Shown: piece by piece, positions 23,938 to 36,300 of the stretch
Layout of the letters: every line of letters starts with the position of its first letter
Numbering within the stretch: position 1 is the stretch's first letter
Assembly: GCA_945910005.1 (NCBI GenBank)
Contig: OX246739.1
Span: forward strand, 37,933,598-37,997,597
Reading direction: 5' to 3'
From: Isoperla grammatica
Taxonomy: Eukaryota > Arthropoda > Insecta > Plecoptera > Perlodidae
DNA: 64,000 nucleotides
Program-made: the position numbers and the translations under genes
The notes under the pieces: generated by a model
Seen by the model: only the letters and a program-made list of their open reading frames with translations
Told to the model about the DNA's origin: nothing
Database searches by the model: none

Positions 23938-26125
23938 CGTTTACGTATTCACATATTGCACATGGTTGCCATACTGGAGGCCACAATTGCATGTGATTGG
24001 TAGTACATTGTGACTGTATTATGTTTCAGCTGGCATTTGGTTGAAGTTCAACTGTTCTCTAACTTTGGTTTGCTATTATTACTGAAAAGCGACTTAAATA
24101 AATTCTCTCTTATTTTGGCCACTCTTTTTGTTGTTTACAATGGCACACATACCGTAATCATTTCCGTAAACTTTATCAGGGGATAGACGTGTTCAATTTC
24201 TCATATATCTCCGTAAACAATATTATTCGCTTTCTACTGACAGCTCAATGAAACTTGAAATAGTACTACCAGGTGGCTTCCAATATGACCGTTGTGACGT
24301 CGCGTGAATACTCCCTATATGATGTAAACGCGTGTGCAGCGACCGTCTCTTCAAGGGATTTTAGGCGACACCTCGCTTCTTACGGCGTGGCCAGTATATT
24401 TGAATTAAGCTCCAACAGGTGCACAAGCACAGCCTTTTAAATGCTATGTACACTGCCATCTTAGAAACTACATCCAGCTGTTCAACATCAACATTCAACA
24501 CCTCTTACTGACACAGCAAATGATTCGGATGCGAGTGACCGAGTCTCATTGCAATTTCATCTGAGTCTGAGCCCGTGGCTGATCCAGGCGGCGAATCTGA
24601 TGAAAATGGTGATAAGAGCTAGCCTACACCGAGATGTTTGAATTGAAGGTTTTTATTGATATTTAGCAAATACATGTTACAGCATGGATATTAATGAATA
24701 CTCTTAAACTACGATCTGTTTGTTCCTATTTCCCTTTGTTTCACAAATCATTCTTATGGTACTTTGTTTCATTTTAGTCCTATTCTCATTCATATATTTT
24801 ACTTATCAATGTGCATCGTACAACGAACCATTTTCCCAATTTTTCCAACGAACCAACCAGGGAAAAAACTTTTTAAAAAAACAGTTTTTTTCCAAAATTT
24901 CCGGAAAAATTGGTACCTTTCATATCCCTATGTAAAACTCATATAACATCTTCTGGATGTTAACTCTCATTTGCCAAATTATCAGAACACTTGCCATTTT
25001 GAATATTTATATGAATGAAATTGTCCTAAACTTGGTCTCGGATATTTTTGGGTGAATTTTATATTATAAAAGTGTAATCTTGGGTACAATATGGAATTTG
25101 GAATCCAAATATACCATATCAGTTCCAAAATCCATATTTAAACTAATGGTCAGCTGCCCGGTATTATGAACTTCGGATAAATATTTAGTAGGCTACTTCT
25201 TGTTTTCACCATAGCAACAATCAATGGGAACCCTGGATGCTATGGATAAAAAAGTTAGTAGGGTACCTTACTAATAGCCCAGGAAAGATAACTTTTTACC
25301 CAGACAAAGTTTGGAACCAAACCAACTGAAAATTTGTCAAGTGTTCAGTCACTTTTTGAAAAGTCCCCAAAAATCCCCCGCGTACGTCTTAAATCATGGT
25401 ACAAAGTACGCATAAGTGAAAAAATGTTGTATTTCAACTTTCGTACTGAAACACAGTACTAAAAAGTAAAAATATGTGCACATGCTCAGTTGATATTCTG
25501 AACACTTTTTGAAAAATTCCTTAAGGTTCCCCAGTCGTGTCTTGGTGGTGGCAAATGGGCATAAGTTATTTTCTAATGATAATGTAGGCTAATGTTAAGT
25601 TACCATAAAATTCAAAAGTAACTTTTATAATTAGGTTCAACATTAATTCCACACCCCTAATCTTGTACATCATTATTCTAGATTTGAATGCTAGCTAGGG
25701 CATTTATTACTCACTCACCATTGTTGCCAAAATCTGTTAAAATTGCATCATGAATCATGATAATATAGGCCCAGGTGTATTCACACTTAGCACATAGCAG
25801 CCATATTGTGTGCCAAAATGGCATGTTTGATTCAAGTTAACATTGTTCTTAACACTTATTTATTTGCTATTAGCCTATTACTACTACTGGCACTGTAGTA
25901 AAAGTTTGACTGTAAAACGCTACATAAAGCAAATTCACTCTTGTCTCGTCCACTCTTTCTCTGGTTTACAATAGCAGAATAATAATTATCATAAACCTGG
26001 TTGGGGGATATAAGTGTTAAAACTCCCAAATTTTATGGTAAGCATATTAAATTTTCATACATTGAAAGCTCAAATCTCAGCACCCATTATGGCAGTTGTG
26101 GTGTCATGTGAATACTCCCTGCAGA
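23938..26125 (+). repeat. Two diverged copies of a ~370-bp repeat
   Basis: 23938-24330 and about 25775-26125 share, in order and orientation, CACTCTTTTTGTTGTTTACAATGG-like DNA, a CATTTCCGTAAAC / TATCATAAAC block, GGGGGATA...GTGTT and GTGAATACTCCCT. The DNA between them is AT-rich with no gene seen. Identity is low, so this is an old duplication or dispersed repeat. Confidence 0.5.
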
Positions 26126-26253
26126 GGGTAGGCTAGTCATTGAAAAATTGTTATTAGTAGAATAGGAAGTCTTTATTACATTGTAATTTCTATAATACAT
26201 CTTGTGAGTGAATATGACGCATAACAAAGATAGAATTACAAAACTAGGTACTA

Positions 26254-26912
26254 CGTAGTATTGAGAGGGAAAGAATTATAGGAACCAACAGCTCACCTTA
26301 AAGAAGATTGGCAGCCGTGTTGAGATGGAGATTACATGTATTTACAATAATTTACAATTACATTTAGACTGAACGTTTCGGCTTACACAGCCTTGATCAC
26401 CCGTCGGTGTAAAGAGACTAACGAACCAGTGGCCCTGCATGCGACCAGTCACAACCTAGCCTTTAATGACTGCTTCAATACCAGCATCATCAGGGCTTTG
26501 CCACACAACTGCAGCGAGGGAGAGCTCAGAAAGTGGGAACTGGCTCACCAGATGGTTACCAGCTCCCGTATGCCTTCCAATCTCAACCTGCGCTAGCCTT
26601 GGGGTTCTGGAGGGTATACAGAGAACTACCTTACCTTACCTGGCTAACTCTCCCCTCCACCACCAACAGCGCCATGTGTATATATATTCATGTACTTTTT
26701 AAAGTCAGTTAGTCTCGTTAGTCTCTTTACACCGACAAGTGATCAAGGCTGTGTAAGCCGAAACGTTCCGTCTAAATGTAATTGTAAATTATTGTAAATA
26801 CATGTAATCTCCATTTCAACACGGCTGCCGATCTTCTTTAAGGTGAGCTGTTGGTTCCTATAATTCTTTCCCTCTCAATACTATCCCAGCCTTTAGGCAC
26901 TATCTACCAAAG
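26254..26912. mobile_element. Palindromic Penelope-like element (PLE B)
   Basis: Flanked by the exact 15-bp duplication CAAAACTAGGTACTA (26239-26253 and 26913-26927). The two arms, from TAGTATTGAGAGGGAAAG inward to the GATCAAGGCTGTG...GAAACG motif, are inverted copies. Between them sits the C-terminal end of a PLE frame on the + strand (26393-26596), ending MPSNLNLR, homologous to the end of PLE A but a different family. It is 5'-truncated with no reverse transcriptase. Confidence 0.85.
26739..26775 (+). other. Hammerhead-ribozyme-like motif of PLE B
   Basis: GTGATCA, A, a GGCT-GTGTA-AGCC hairpin, GAAAC, then a short ACG-TTC-CGT stem with C after it as a would-be cleavage site. A mirrored copy lies at 26365-26405. 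Compared with PLE A the last stem II pair changes from C-G to T-A, a compensatory change. Stem I is not evident. Confidence 0.4.
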
Positions 26913-27393
26913 CAAAACTAGGTACTAGTACTATTTGCTAAATATTATATTTCATTTGCATACTTTGTCATTGCGTTACTGTATTAAACATTCACACATT
27001 GTTAAATTATGTTTTTTTATAAATTTTACAGGGTTATGCATTCAACTTTTAAGAAAATACTCAAAGAACACAAAGAGCTAATGAAGCAAACTCAACTTAA
27101 AAGTGGAACAAATATGTACCGTACATAGAATACTCTCGATTAAGCAAACAGAAGATACTACAATATTGATGATCATGAAATTAGTTGTGTATTCAATGCC
27201 TGTTATCATACCCGTTTCGTCATAACGAGACAAAAAATATATGACAAATTAAAAGTTAAGCAACTAAAGATAAAAATTTCAAGCAAACAGTATAATATTT
27301 ATTTATTATTGTAGTATTTACGTTTTTATTAAATTAATTAAAATACATCTTACAAAATAAAAACTCACAAATGGCTTTTTACAGCTACATCAG

Positions 27394-30300
27394 TCATTGG
27401 AACGCTTTCGTGTCCTTGGATACTGGCTTGGATGACGGTGGCTGGGGCTGAGAGGACAAAGGTCTTGTAATTGGATATCTGTTGTACGGGTGGCCTTGGG
27501 TGTGAATTGGCCTAGATTTGATTCGATTTATTTTCAATGTATCTGAAACATAACACAAAATATTAAGACAAAACATTAAATAGTGTCTTCGTTCGGCTAC
27601 ACTACATCGTACCGTTCGAGCACTTACTTCAGTGGTTCCCAACCGGGGTGCCATGAACCTCTGCTAGGGGTGCCGCGAAATTTTCGGTTAGAATTGAAAA
27701 AAATCTTATTTCTGATTATTTGAAAATACAACCAAGTCATTAATATTTTACAGTACAAACTAGTGATGACATCGGTTAGTAAAATTACTAACCGGGTAAC
27801 CGAATTCGAAACCAGTTTAAAACCGGTTTTCCAAAAAAAAAAAAAACGCTCTCCAAAAATAAACATATTTACGTAAGGTTGTATCCGCGAGGGAGGTAAA
27901 GAACCTCAGTGCCGGCAGCCGAGATCGTAGATAAAACGACCTATTCAGAGCCCCCCCCCCCACCCACGCGGAACGAGATGCAGCTGGTCAAGGTCAAGTC
28001 ACTCACTGGCTGCTGGGTTGCATTGTGTTGAGCGATGGAAGGGGGTGGAGGGCACTTCGCAGAACTGGGATGAATGACTAACGTGGTCGCGCTTGAACAA
28101 TAACAACTTGGAATTGGGCTCACTGGCTGGCCGGAAAAACCGATTATGAGAACACATAAAACGTACTATTGGATCAAATTTTCCTGACGGGCTGATTTTT
28201 GGAACGCATTAACCTAAGAAACGTAGAAAAGCGAAACGTACAAAGGCGGTTTTACTACGTATAATACAGCTGCTAATTAGTCCACACAAACAAGGAAATT
28301 CCAGGAAAGAAGACGAAATCTGGGTAGTCGACAGGTGTAGTTCCTTGTTACTACGGGACACACGTCGTTAGGCAATCCACAACCCCACAACCCGCCCGCC
28401 TGTCAGAGGCGTGGCTCTTAGCGAGGGTGAAGCACACGCCGTGCAAAAAAGCAAAACCGAATCTAAAAATCGAAACCGGTTTTTATCAAAACCGGTTCGA
28501 CCCGGTTTTCGGTTAATCGATGTTATCACTAGTACAAACGAAAACATATATCTAATAGTCTGACCACGATTGAATTTTCATTGAAACATAATACATCGAG
28601 GATGCAACATTTTGTACTGCAGATTAACACTTGCATTCTCGACCCCCTTACACCCCGAATAACAGTTCAGAAACAATTCAGAAAACAGGATCAAACTTCT
28701 AGGGCAGTTATCAATGCCTTATCTGTGTGAGTTAGCGCTTTAGCATTAACAAACATTAAATTAACGCTATCAGACTCCACGTTCTCAATTGAGGACACCA
28801 ATTTTTAAATTTTGTTACAGTCAAACAGGACCTTTGTTCTCATTCATTGCGGTGTTAAATAAATTAAATGGTATTAGTAAGTGGTGCTACAGTAATTAAA
28901 TCATTGAATTAAATTTGAAAAATGTTGATTTATTACAATTCTTATAGGCCTATATTTTTTAAATTATTGGTTTTTAGCGTGGGCGTTAGTGGAAGGCGGG
29001 GGGGGGGGGGGGGGGGGGGGGCGTGTCTACCGAATGTTGGCTTGGGATGCCTTGAGTGAATAAAGGTTGGGAACCTGTGGCTTACTTATACAGATGGCAA
29101 TGTCCAGAAATATAATTTATACATATATTTGCAAATTTCCAGGCAATATTTCCAGACCTAAAATGGGAGCAAATTGCAAAAGTAATGAACATGTTTAAGG
29201 TAATCTGGATCAGTACAATAATTTAGAATCCCAAGTGATAATTAAGCTCAATCATTCAATCAATATAGGCAATGGCATTGATTGCCTAGGCAGACTTGAG
29301 ACTAGTGAAGTCACATGGTCCTACATCCTAACCAGAACTTGCCAGCTTTACAAGTTATGAATGCCACTTTCTATAAAGGATACCTTTTTCCAATAATATC
29401 GAATACCAGTTGATAAAATCGATAGTTTTCACATTCTTACTAACTGCATAATAAACTATATTCATACTATTACAGTACGCTTTTGAACATCAGTAGGCTA
29501 CTCAACACGTTACGTATGAGTATTAGATTGGTATGGATCGACGCCAACTCTTTGTCCGACTAGGCCTACAAGTAGTGATGACGACTTATAGGGTGCACAC
29601 CAGCTTTGCCTGATGTGCCCCTCTTCAGGTGACTAACTAGGTAATTTGGGTGTTTGGATAGTTGGGAAGGAATGTCCAAGGGCTGATAATATGACCCAGT
29701 CCCAGCATTCGCCTTTACCACTGAGGAAAACCTCGGAAAACCTTCAGTCAGGACTGCCGGTGGCCGGAATAGAACTGGCGACCTCCCAACTTAGAGTCTC
29801 GATTGAGGGTATTGTATAGAGCCACAATGAAAAAGTAATTTCACACCCTATAAAAGCATGTAGCCTAAAATTGAAGTAGACTAGGATGGTTGAATGAAGG
29901 GTAGGCCTATTATCGTTGAGTGAGGACGGCATTATTGTTATTTTGTAAAAATTTGATGCCAACCCATTTATTTATTATTTTTATTGTTAATAACAGCGCA
30001 ATACGAGAAATAAGTTCGTCAAAAGTTTGAGTAGGCCTAGACATGTAAGAATTTTCAAAAAAGGTAGTCTCCTAACCTCACTTTGTGGTCTAGGCCTAGC
30101 TGGGTCCAGCCCCTTTCGTGATGTCCAAACTCACATCACACTCATTTCAAACACAGCTGGGGTCCATGAACACTCTTTTGTTTGTCCAGAGATATTTTCT
30201 TTAAGAGCAACAGAATCATCGAGTTTGATACTTCAAACCCAATGACAGAATAGGCCTAGGCCTAGTTTGAACGAATTTCGTTATGTTATCATGCTGTGGT

Positions 30301-33300
30301 TCTGGCTTCATTTTATTTCCCTCGCCTCGCGTGGGATCGTCTGTCTACGCTGCGCAATAATCAGGCCAACGAACATATTGAATAAACAAATCATAAAACT
30401 CATCAACGCGAGAGAAAATATTGAAAGAAACCGTTAGCATGAATTTAATAACAGAATTGTGCGGAAATATGTCAACACAAACGAGGGCACTTAGGCCACA
30501 CAAGCGGACTGGCGATCTATCGATAGTCGAAGTTTCAAAGTCGAAGTCGAGCATCCAGCAAACCAATCACAGCGTCGGAAAAGTTTGCGGGTTGTATTTG
30601 TTGTATCCTCCAACAACATGGTTGCCGCGCCTTGTTGATACGATTTCAAGGTGACCATGTTTTTTTTGTAAGATCGAAAGATGAAAATGGCGATTTTTTT
30701 AAATTGAAAACGTCAAAACGTAAATATTGGATTTTAAAAGTCGCGAAAAATACTTAAAAACTCGGAGATATCGTCAAATTCGCGCGAAAAATAGCATTCA
30801 ACACAGAAACTAGTAAAATCGCGTTAAACCCTGAAAATGCCCAAAATCGCAAAAACTCGCGGACACCAATTGATTGCCAAGGTCACCAGAGGTCAACATA
30901 TGTTATCAAATTTCGTTTATCTTACAAATTGCAAAAATTCGTGTAGCCTATAAACCGTTCGCGAAAATCAAGGGGCACTAATCATCCTCATTAAATAGTT
31001 TCCATATCAAGTCTCATCCATTTCTGCCGCCAAATATTTCTGCACTGTACTATTGCACCCCCTCCAGAGACCGTGAAGAAAAACGTGAACTTTTGTGCAC
31101 TGGTTTTTTGCACTTCTACAGGCGAACAACATGACGATACTGCACGATGAGAGACGAACGGTGAAAAGTGCATAAGTTCCGATTCGTACAGAAAGTACAG
31201 GATAGGCAAATGAAGATAATGATTGATTGACTGCCTTAAGCCTAACTTACTTTACCGATATGAATTATGTGTGAATCAGATTTATAACAATTTGATCCAC
31301 ACAGTAAACAAATACAGTACAGTGGAACCCCGCTCCAACGATCACGGACGCAACGATTTCCCGCTCATAACGACAATTTATATCAGTCCCATCTTTTTCC
31401 CCATTAAAACAATGTTAAATTTTCCCGCGTTAACGTTGCTGAAACAAAGAATATATACAACGATTTTCCGCTTTGAACGTTGAAATAAAATGTCCCTTGT
31501 GCCTTATTACATTGCTTATTACCCTCATACAACAATTTCAAAAAAGTTCAAGTTCAAAAGTGTGTTATACTTTATACGTATGAAATGTAGGCCTACATTC
31601 AGGGTTGAGTAACGACACGTCGTAAATAATATTCGACACGTCACGTCGAAAATACGTGTCGAATATGTAGAATATGTCGAATATTCGCGTCGAAAACTAA
31701 TTAACTTTTATGTTCGTGTAATTCGAATATTCCCGCCATTATGCCTCGTTTCCCTTTCAAAATCCATTTCCCCCCAATCCCCCATCGTAGTTAGCGCCTT
31801 TCCTCGGAGTCGGCGAAGGTGTAAAGCTGCCTGTCACAGTGTGTTCATACATCACGGTGAAACAAGATTGAGGACGAGATTGAGACTGGCTGCAAGCACA
31901 ATTCCTTTCCTACCTATTAGCCCTACATCATCAGGTCTGCTTACTACTTTCTGTCATGGTCGTATTATGATACTGTGAATGATATACATAGATACACAAC
32001 TGTAAATTTATGACCCACAAAGGGCCAAAGCAATTAGTCTTAGCTGTGAAAAGGAAAGAAATGTGCGTGTGCTGTTAACTAATCATTAATCTATTAATTC
32101 CTTCCCCCCCCCCTCCCCCATCACTTTACCATCTCACATTTCTTGCAGCTGCTTTGACAATCCCTTCAGGAGTAGTGTTTATCTAAAGGGACTAGAGTCT
32201 AGAAGTGATGATTAACGTTGTTTGAACGCAATCAACATCTCGGATGTCAACTTGGCCTAAAAAACATACTCCAATCTGCTGGAATATTCGACGTGTCGTT
32301 AATGTCGTAAAGTGTAATTTACGACGTATATATTCGACGCGTATAATACCACCTATAATACCCATTTTCGACGTTGAGTATTATACCTACCCAACCCTGC
32401 CTACATTGTTTACATATGGAGTTACTACCTGCTGCCGGACTGACTGACGGCTGACGGTCGACACCATTAGAGCTTCAATGGAAGTGGGCGAGAGGGGAAG
32501 GACTAAGGAGCGAGCTATACAGCTGCAGCGTCATTGAGAGAGACCGCACTAGTGGCATGGCGTGGCTAGCAGTCGACTGCATATACTCGTAGATAGGAAA
32601 AGGGAGCCCGAGAATAATACAAAACACTGCTCTCCTTTCTTTGCGTGAGGCCTAAGCTTTTTATATTTATCGAACGTTCGTTATTTTACACTTTTGGTGG
32701 GCCTATACATTTACGAGAACGAAACACTGGCGTTATTTGTACAACTCTCAAGCACTCACAAGGACGCACGCCTGGCGCCTGTCCGTGTAGGAGGGGAGGG
32801 CAGCGGGCAGACAGCCAAAGCTGTCTGACCACTCCTTCCCACCCCGCTTCCCCCCCCTCGCGATCTCAAACGGCTCGTCGCGAAGAAACACGCCCACTCC
32901 CCCCACTCGGGCGGTAAAGTCACGTTCCAGCAAATAGTCCTTTCAATCACGATTCGTTTTTTCAATTTTCGTTGCATCCCTCGTTCGAACGATTTCCCGC
33001 TTTCAAGAATTTGTTTATCCAGTCCCCTAAAAATCGTTGGAGCGGGGTTCCACTGCAGTAATAAACTTCTGAATATGGTTTACCTTTGCTGACAGAAGAA
33101 GGCATGTTCGGCCTAGGTCTTTGGCCTAGTGGAGTCCTTGGGTGACTTAGCTTCATGATTCGGGGAGCTTTCGGTACACATGGCCCAGGCTTAAGGAAGA
33201 CATTTGCATCCTGTAGATGAGACATTTACATACATTAAGTTAAGTATAATCTTGGTCAGTTGGTCATCATTAGTCAAGATAAGCTCAAGTACAACGCATG

Positions 33301-36300
33301 TGTTGAAGCATTTTGAACTCCCCAAAAGTCTGACTGCTCAACAAGAGGAAAGCGAAGAGTTGATTGTGCTTGGTCAATATTGAACTGCCATGGAGTGCAA
33401 CAGTGGCATGGATTGTGAACTCGCAGAAAGAAACGTGTAAAAATGGCTGTGGAAAACCAAAACTACTTCCGAGTTGTTTATACTGCATTTGTCAAAGACA
33501 AATCACAAATGCATGAATAAAGTAGCTGCAGAATCTTAGTTGCCACTGTTCCCCAAAATATAGTGTACCTAGGGTATTCACATGCATAATGTTTGTTTGC
33601 TTTTGACTGGCAATTCATTGTTGACATGTTTCAGATAGCATTTCCTTCGCCCCAGAGTAACTATGCCCACGTGAGAGCCCCACCTTTAGCTTGTTCTCCT
33701 TATTACAAGACATCTTCCCTTGAAGCGGGAATGTAAGGCCTCTCTTGAGGTTCGTGTTTGCCTGCTTGAGAAACTGCGCCTTCTGATCGACCACCTCCTT
33801 GGCCTCCTCCAGGTCGTGCAACACAAACGTGCTGTTCAGGTTGCGCACGTTGAATGTCTGCGTTGCCCCGGCCGGCGTGTCGGTCATTTGATCGTCGGCG
33901 ACAAACGTCGCCTCGGGATCGCCCGACGTCGCCTCGCAGGCGTTGTCGCCGTCGCCCAGCGTCCCGGCGACGTTCCACGACCGCGTCATCGAGGCCAAGT
34001 AGCCCTCGAGTGACGAGTAGTCGACGGGCGCGGCGGGCGATGACTCCGACTCTTCCTCCTTGCTCGCGTCCAGGCGAGAGATGTTGTTGACATTGCCGGA
34101 CTCGTAGCGGTGCTTTGTGAAGGACAGGACGACAGAGTTTCGTAGTTTCACCGGGATGTCTATCGGATGGTCATCTGCATCCTCGTCTTCCGACCCCGTC
34201 TCGTGGATCTGACCCCACGACAGCACCTTCATACTCTCCACCGCACGAGCAAGTTTCTGAAAAATATCCCGGGAAACGTTATCGGTGTGTCCGGTGAATC
34301 TGAACAGTATTATCAGTTATAAATGGGTTGTACATATAAGAAAGGAAGCAAATGGGTATTCACAGTTTCTCTTGTAAAGTAACTCCTACGGTATCAACAC
34401 AATAGGCAAACCAGTCAAAATTGAGGATCACAAAGTCACTGGCCTTAGAGTCCTATTTGATGATGGTGGACGTGAAGACACACTTGGCTCCAAGCATAGA
34501 AACTGGGAGCAAACATAATTGGTTCTAGTTCAAAACTCGGAGAACTAGCACTAGGCCTAAGTAAGGTGCTTTTCAATGAGCTGCACTCAGTGCGCACTGG
34601 CGCGTCTATTGTATTGTTGAGGATTGTTGTCCTAACTGTTAAAGGCACACTCAGCGTGGTACCCAGTGCAGCCATTGGAAAACACTATGTTATCTTGATA
34701 AACTACTTTATTTTATTTTGTCATGTTTTTATAACTATTGTGTCATCATTGTATAATATATGCTTGGTAGGGGTAAAATTGATAGGGAACCCAACAGCTT
34801 ACCTGGTTGGTGACTGCAGTGGTCTTGTAGTTAATAAATAGTAGGGATGTCATAGGGTAGGAAAATTCGGATCCGGTTCCAGACCTTCCAAGAACCGGGT
34901 TACCCGAATCCTGAAAGCCTAAATTATGTCATCTTATCTTGGTTACACCCCCCCCCCCCCCCCCCCAAACCACGCGGTTGAAGGTCGTTCTCTGTCCGTG
35001 TCAGCTGCCGACCGCTGTGTGGGTTGGGCTCTGTGCGATCGCTGCGCGCAGGAAGGGAGAGGGGGGCGCGGGGAGGGGAGTGTATATGGCCTCACAGAAC
35101 TCGCCCGCAGTAATGACAGTGCGTACGAACCTAAGACCACCTGGCCACGCCCACAAGCAGGAATTCACTGTAGCTTCAAGGAAAATAGCCGCAAAAATAT
35201 CGGCGCGTTTTTTTTTTTTTTTTTTTTTTTAATACAAATAAATTTAGGGATGTCAAACGATTAAATTATTATAATCGATAATCGAATTCACTTTCACCTC
35301 CATAATCGATTATTAATCGATTTTAATCGTTTTGTTAAATGTCGGTATAGTAGCAAGTTTCTTCCAAACTTCGGTCTGGTTTCGGTTAGTTTGAATTGCC
35401 CGCGCAAGCCACGAGTTCGCAATTCGACTTCTTTTCGACTATCGATATATTTTACGTCACGGAGTATTTTTGTTATGTTCTGTCCAAGATTTCGACGATA
35501 ATTTCTGTCATAGTTAGGCCTGAAGGGCTATAGTTATTCACTTCCCGTTTTTTTTTAACCAATAAGTAATTAAGTATGCTGAATATGTGTCGTAATATTA
35601 TTATTTTCATGTGCAGCGTAATTAAAATTTACGTGATGTGAACTAAAAATCGTAGCGACTTTTCTAACCTTACTTCTCTTGTTATTTGTGAACAAACATA
35701 ACAACTCGTATTTTTATAGATCGTGGGCGTCGAATGCTGGGTCTAGGGTAGGCGACTAGACACAGCTATTCAAAATATGACTGGAAATTCGGCTCAAATT
35801 ATGACACAAAGTTATGCTGTTGCTGTTCTTAGGCCTAAACCTAGGCCTACTGTAAATGAAACAGAGCAATAGCGATGCTAGCGCTAGCGCTCGCGCTCGA
35901 ATAGGCGGCAGATCTTGAGAACTAAATTTAAAAAAGCGCGAAAATTTAAAATCGATTTTTTTTTTAAATAATCGATTAATCGTTTTCGATTGATAATCGA
36001 TTAATCGAATCGATTTAATCGTAATCGTTGACATCCCTACAAATAATACTACCCGATAAGGATCCGGATCCTAAAAATGGATTCGGGTAATTTCTGGATC
36101 CGGGTAACCCGGGTACCCTATGACATCCCTAATAAATAGATACATAGGCCTAAAAAGTAAAAACACAAACAAAAGCGTCGAAACCGTTTCGACGTTTTTG
36201 TTTGTGTTTTTACTTTGTATGTATCTATTTATTAACTACAAGACCCCTGCAGTCACCAACCAGGTAAGCTGTTGGGTTCCCTATCAATTTTACCCCTACC

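Noticed and set aside
27031..27128. Exon-like Lys-rich frame after TTTTACAG on the plus strand
   Set aside because: It has an acceptor and an open frame but no upstream partner in a matching phase; chance is likely in AT-rich DNA.
29143..29199. A 57-bp exon-like piece on the plus strand (TTCCAG acceptor, AAG|GTAATC donor, [19 protein letters not shown])
   Set aside because: It is open and phase 0 but isolated, on the opposite strand of a KIF18 intron, with no partner exon found.
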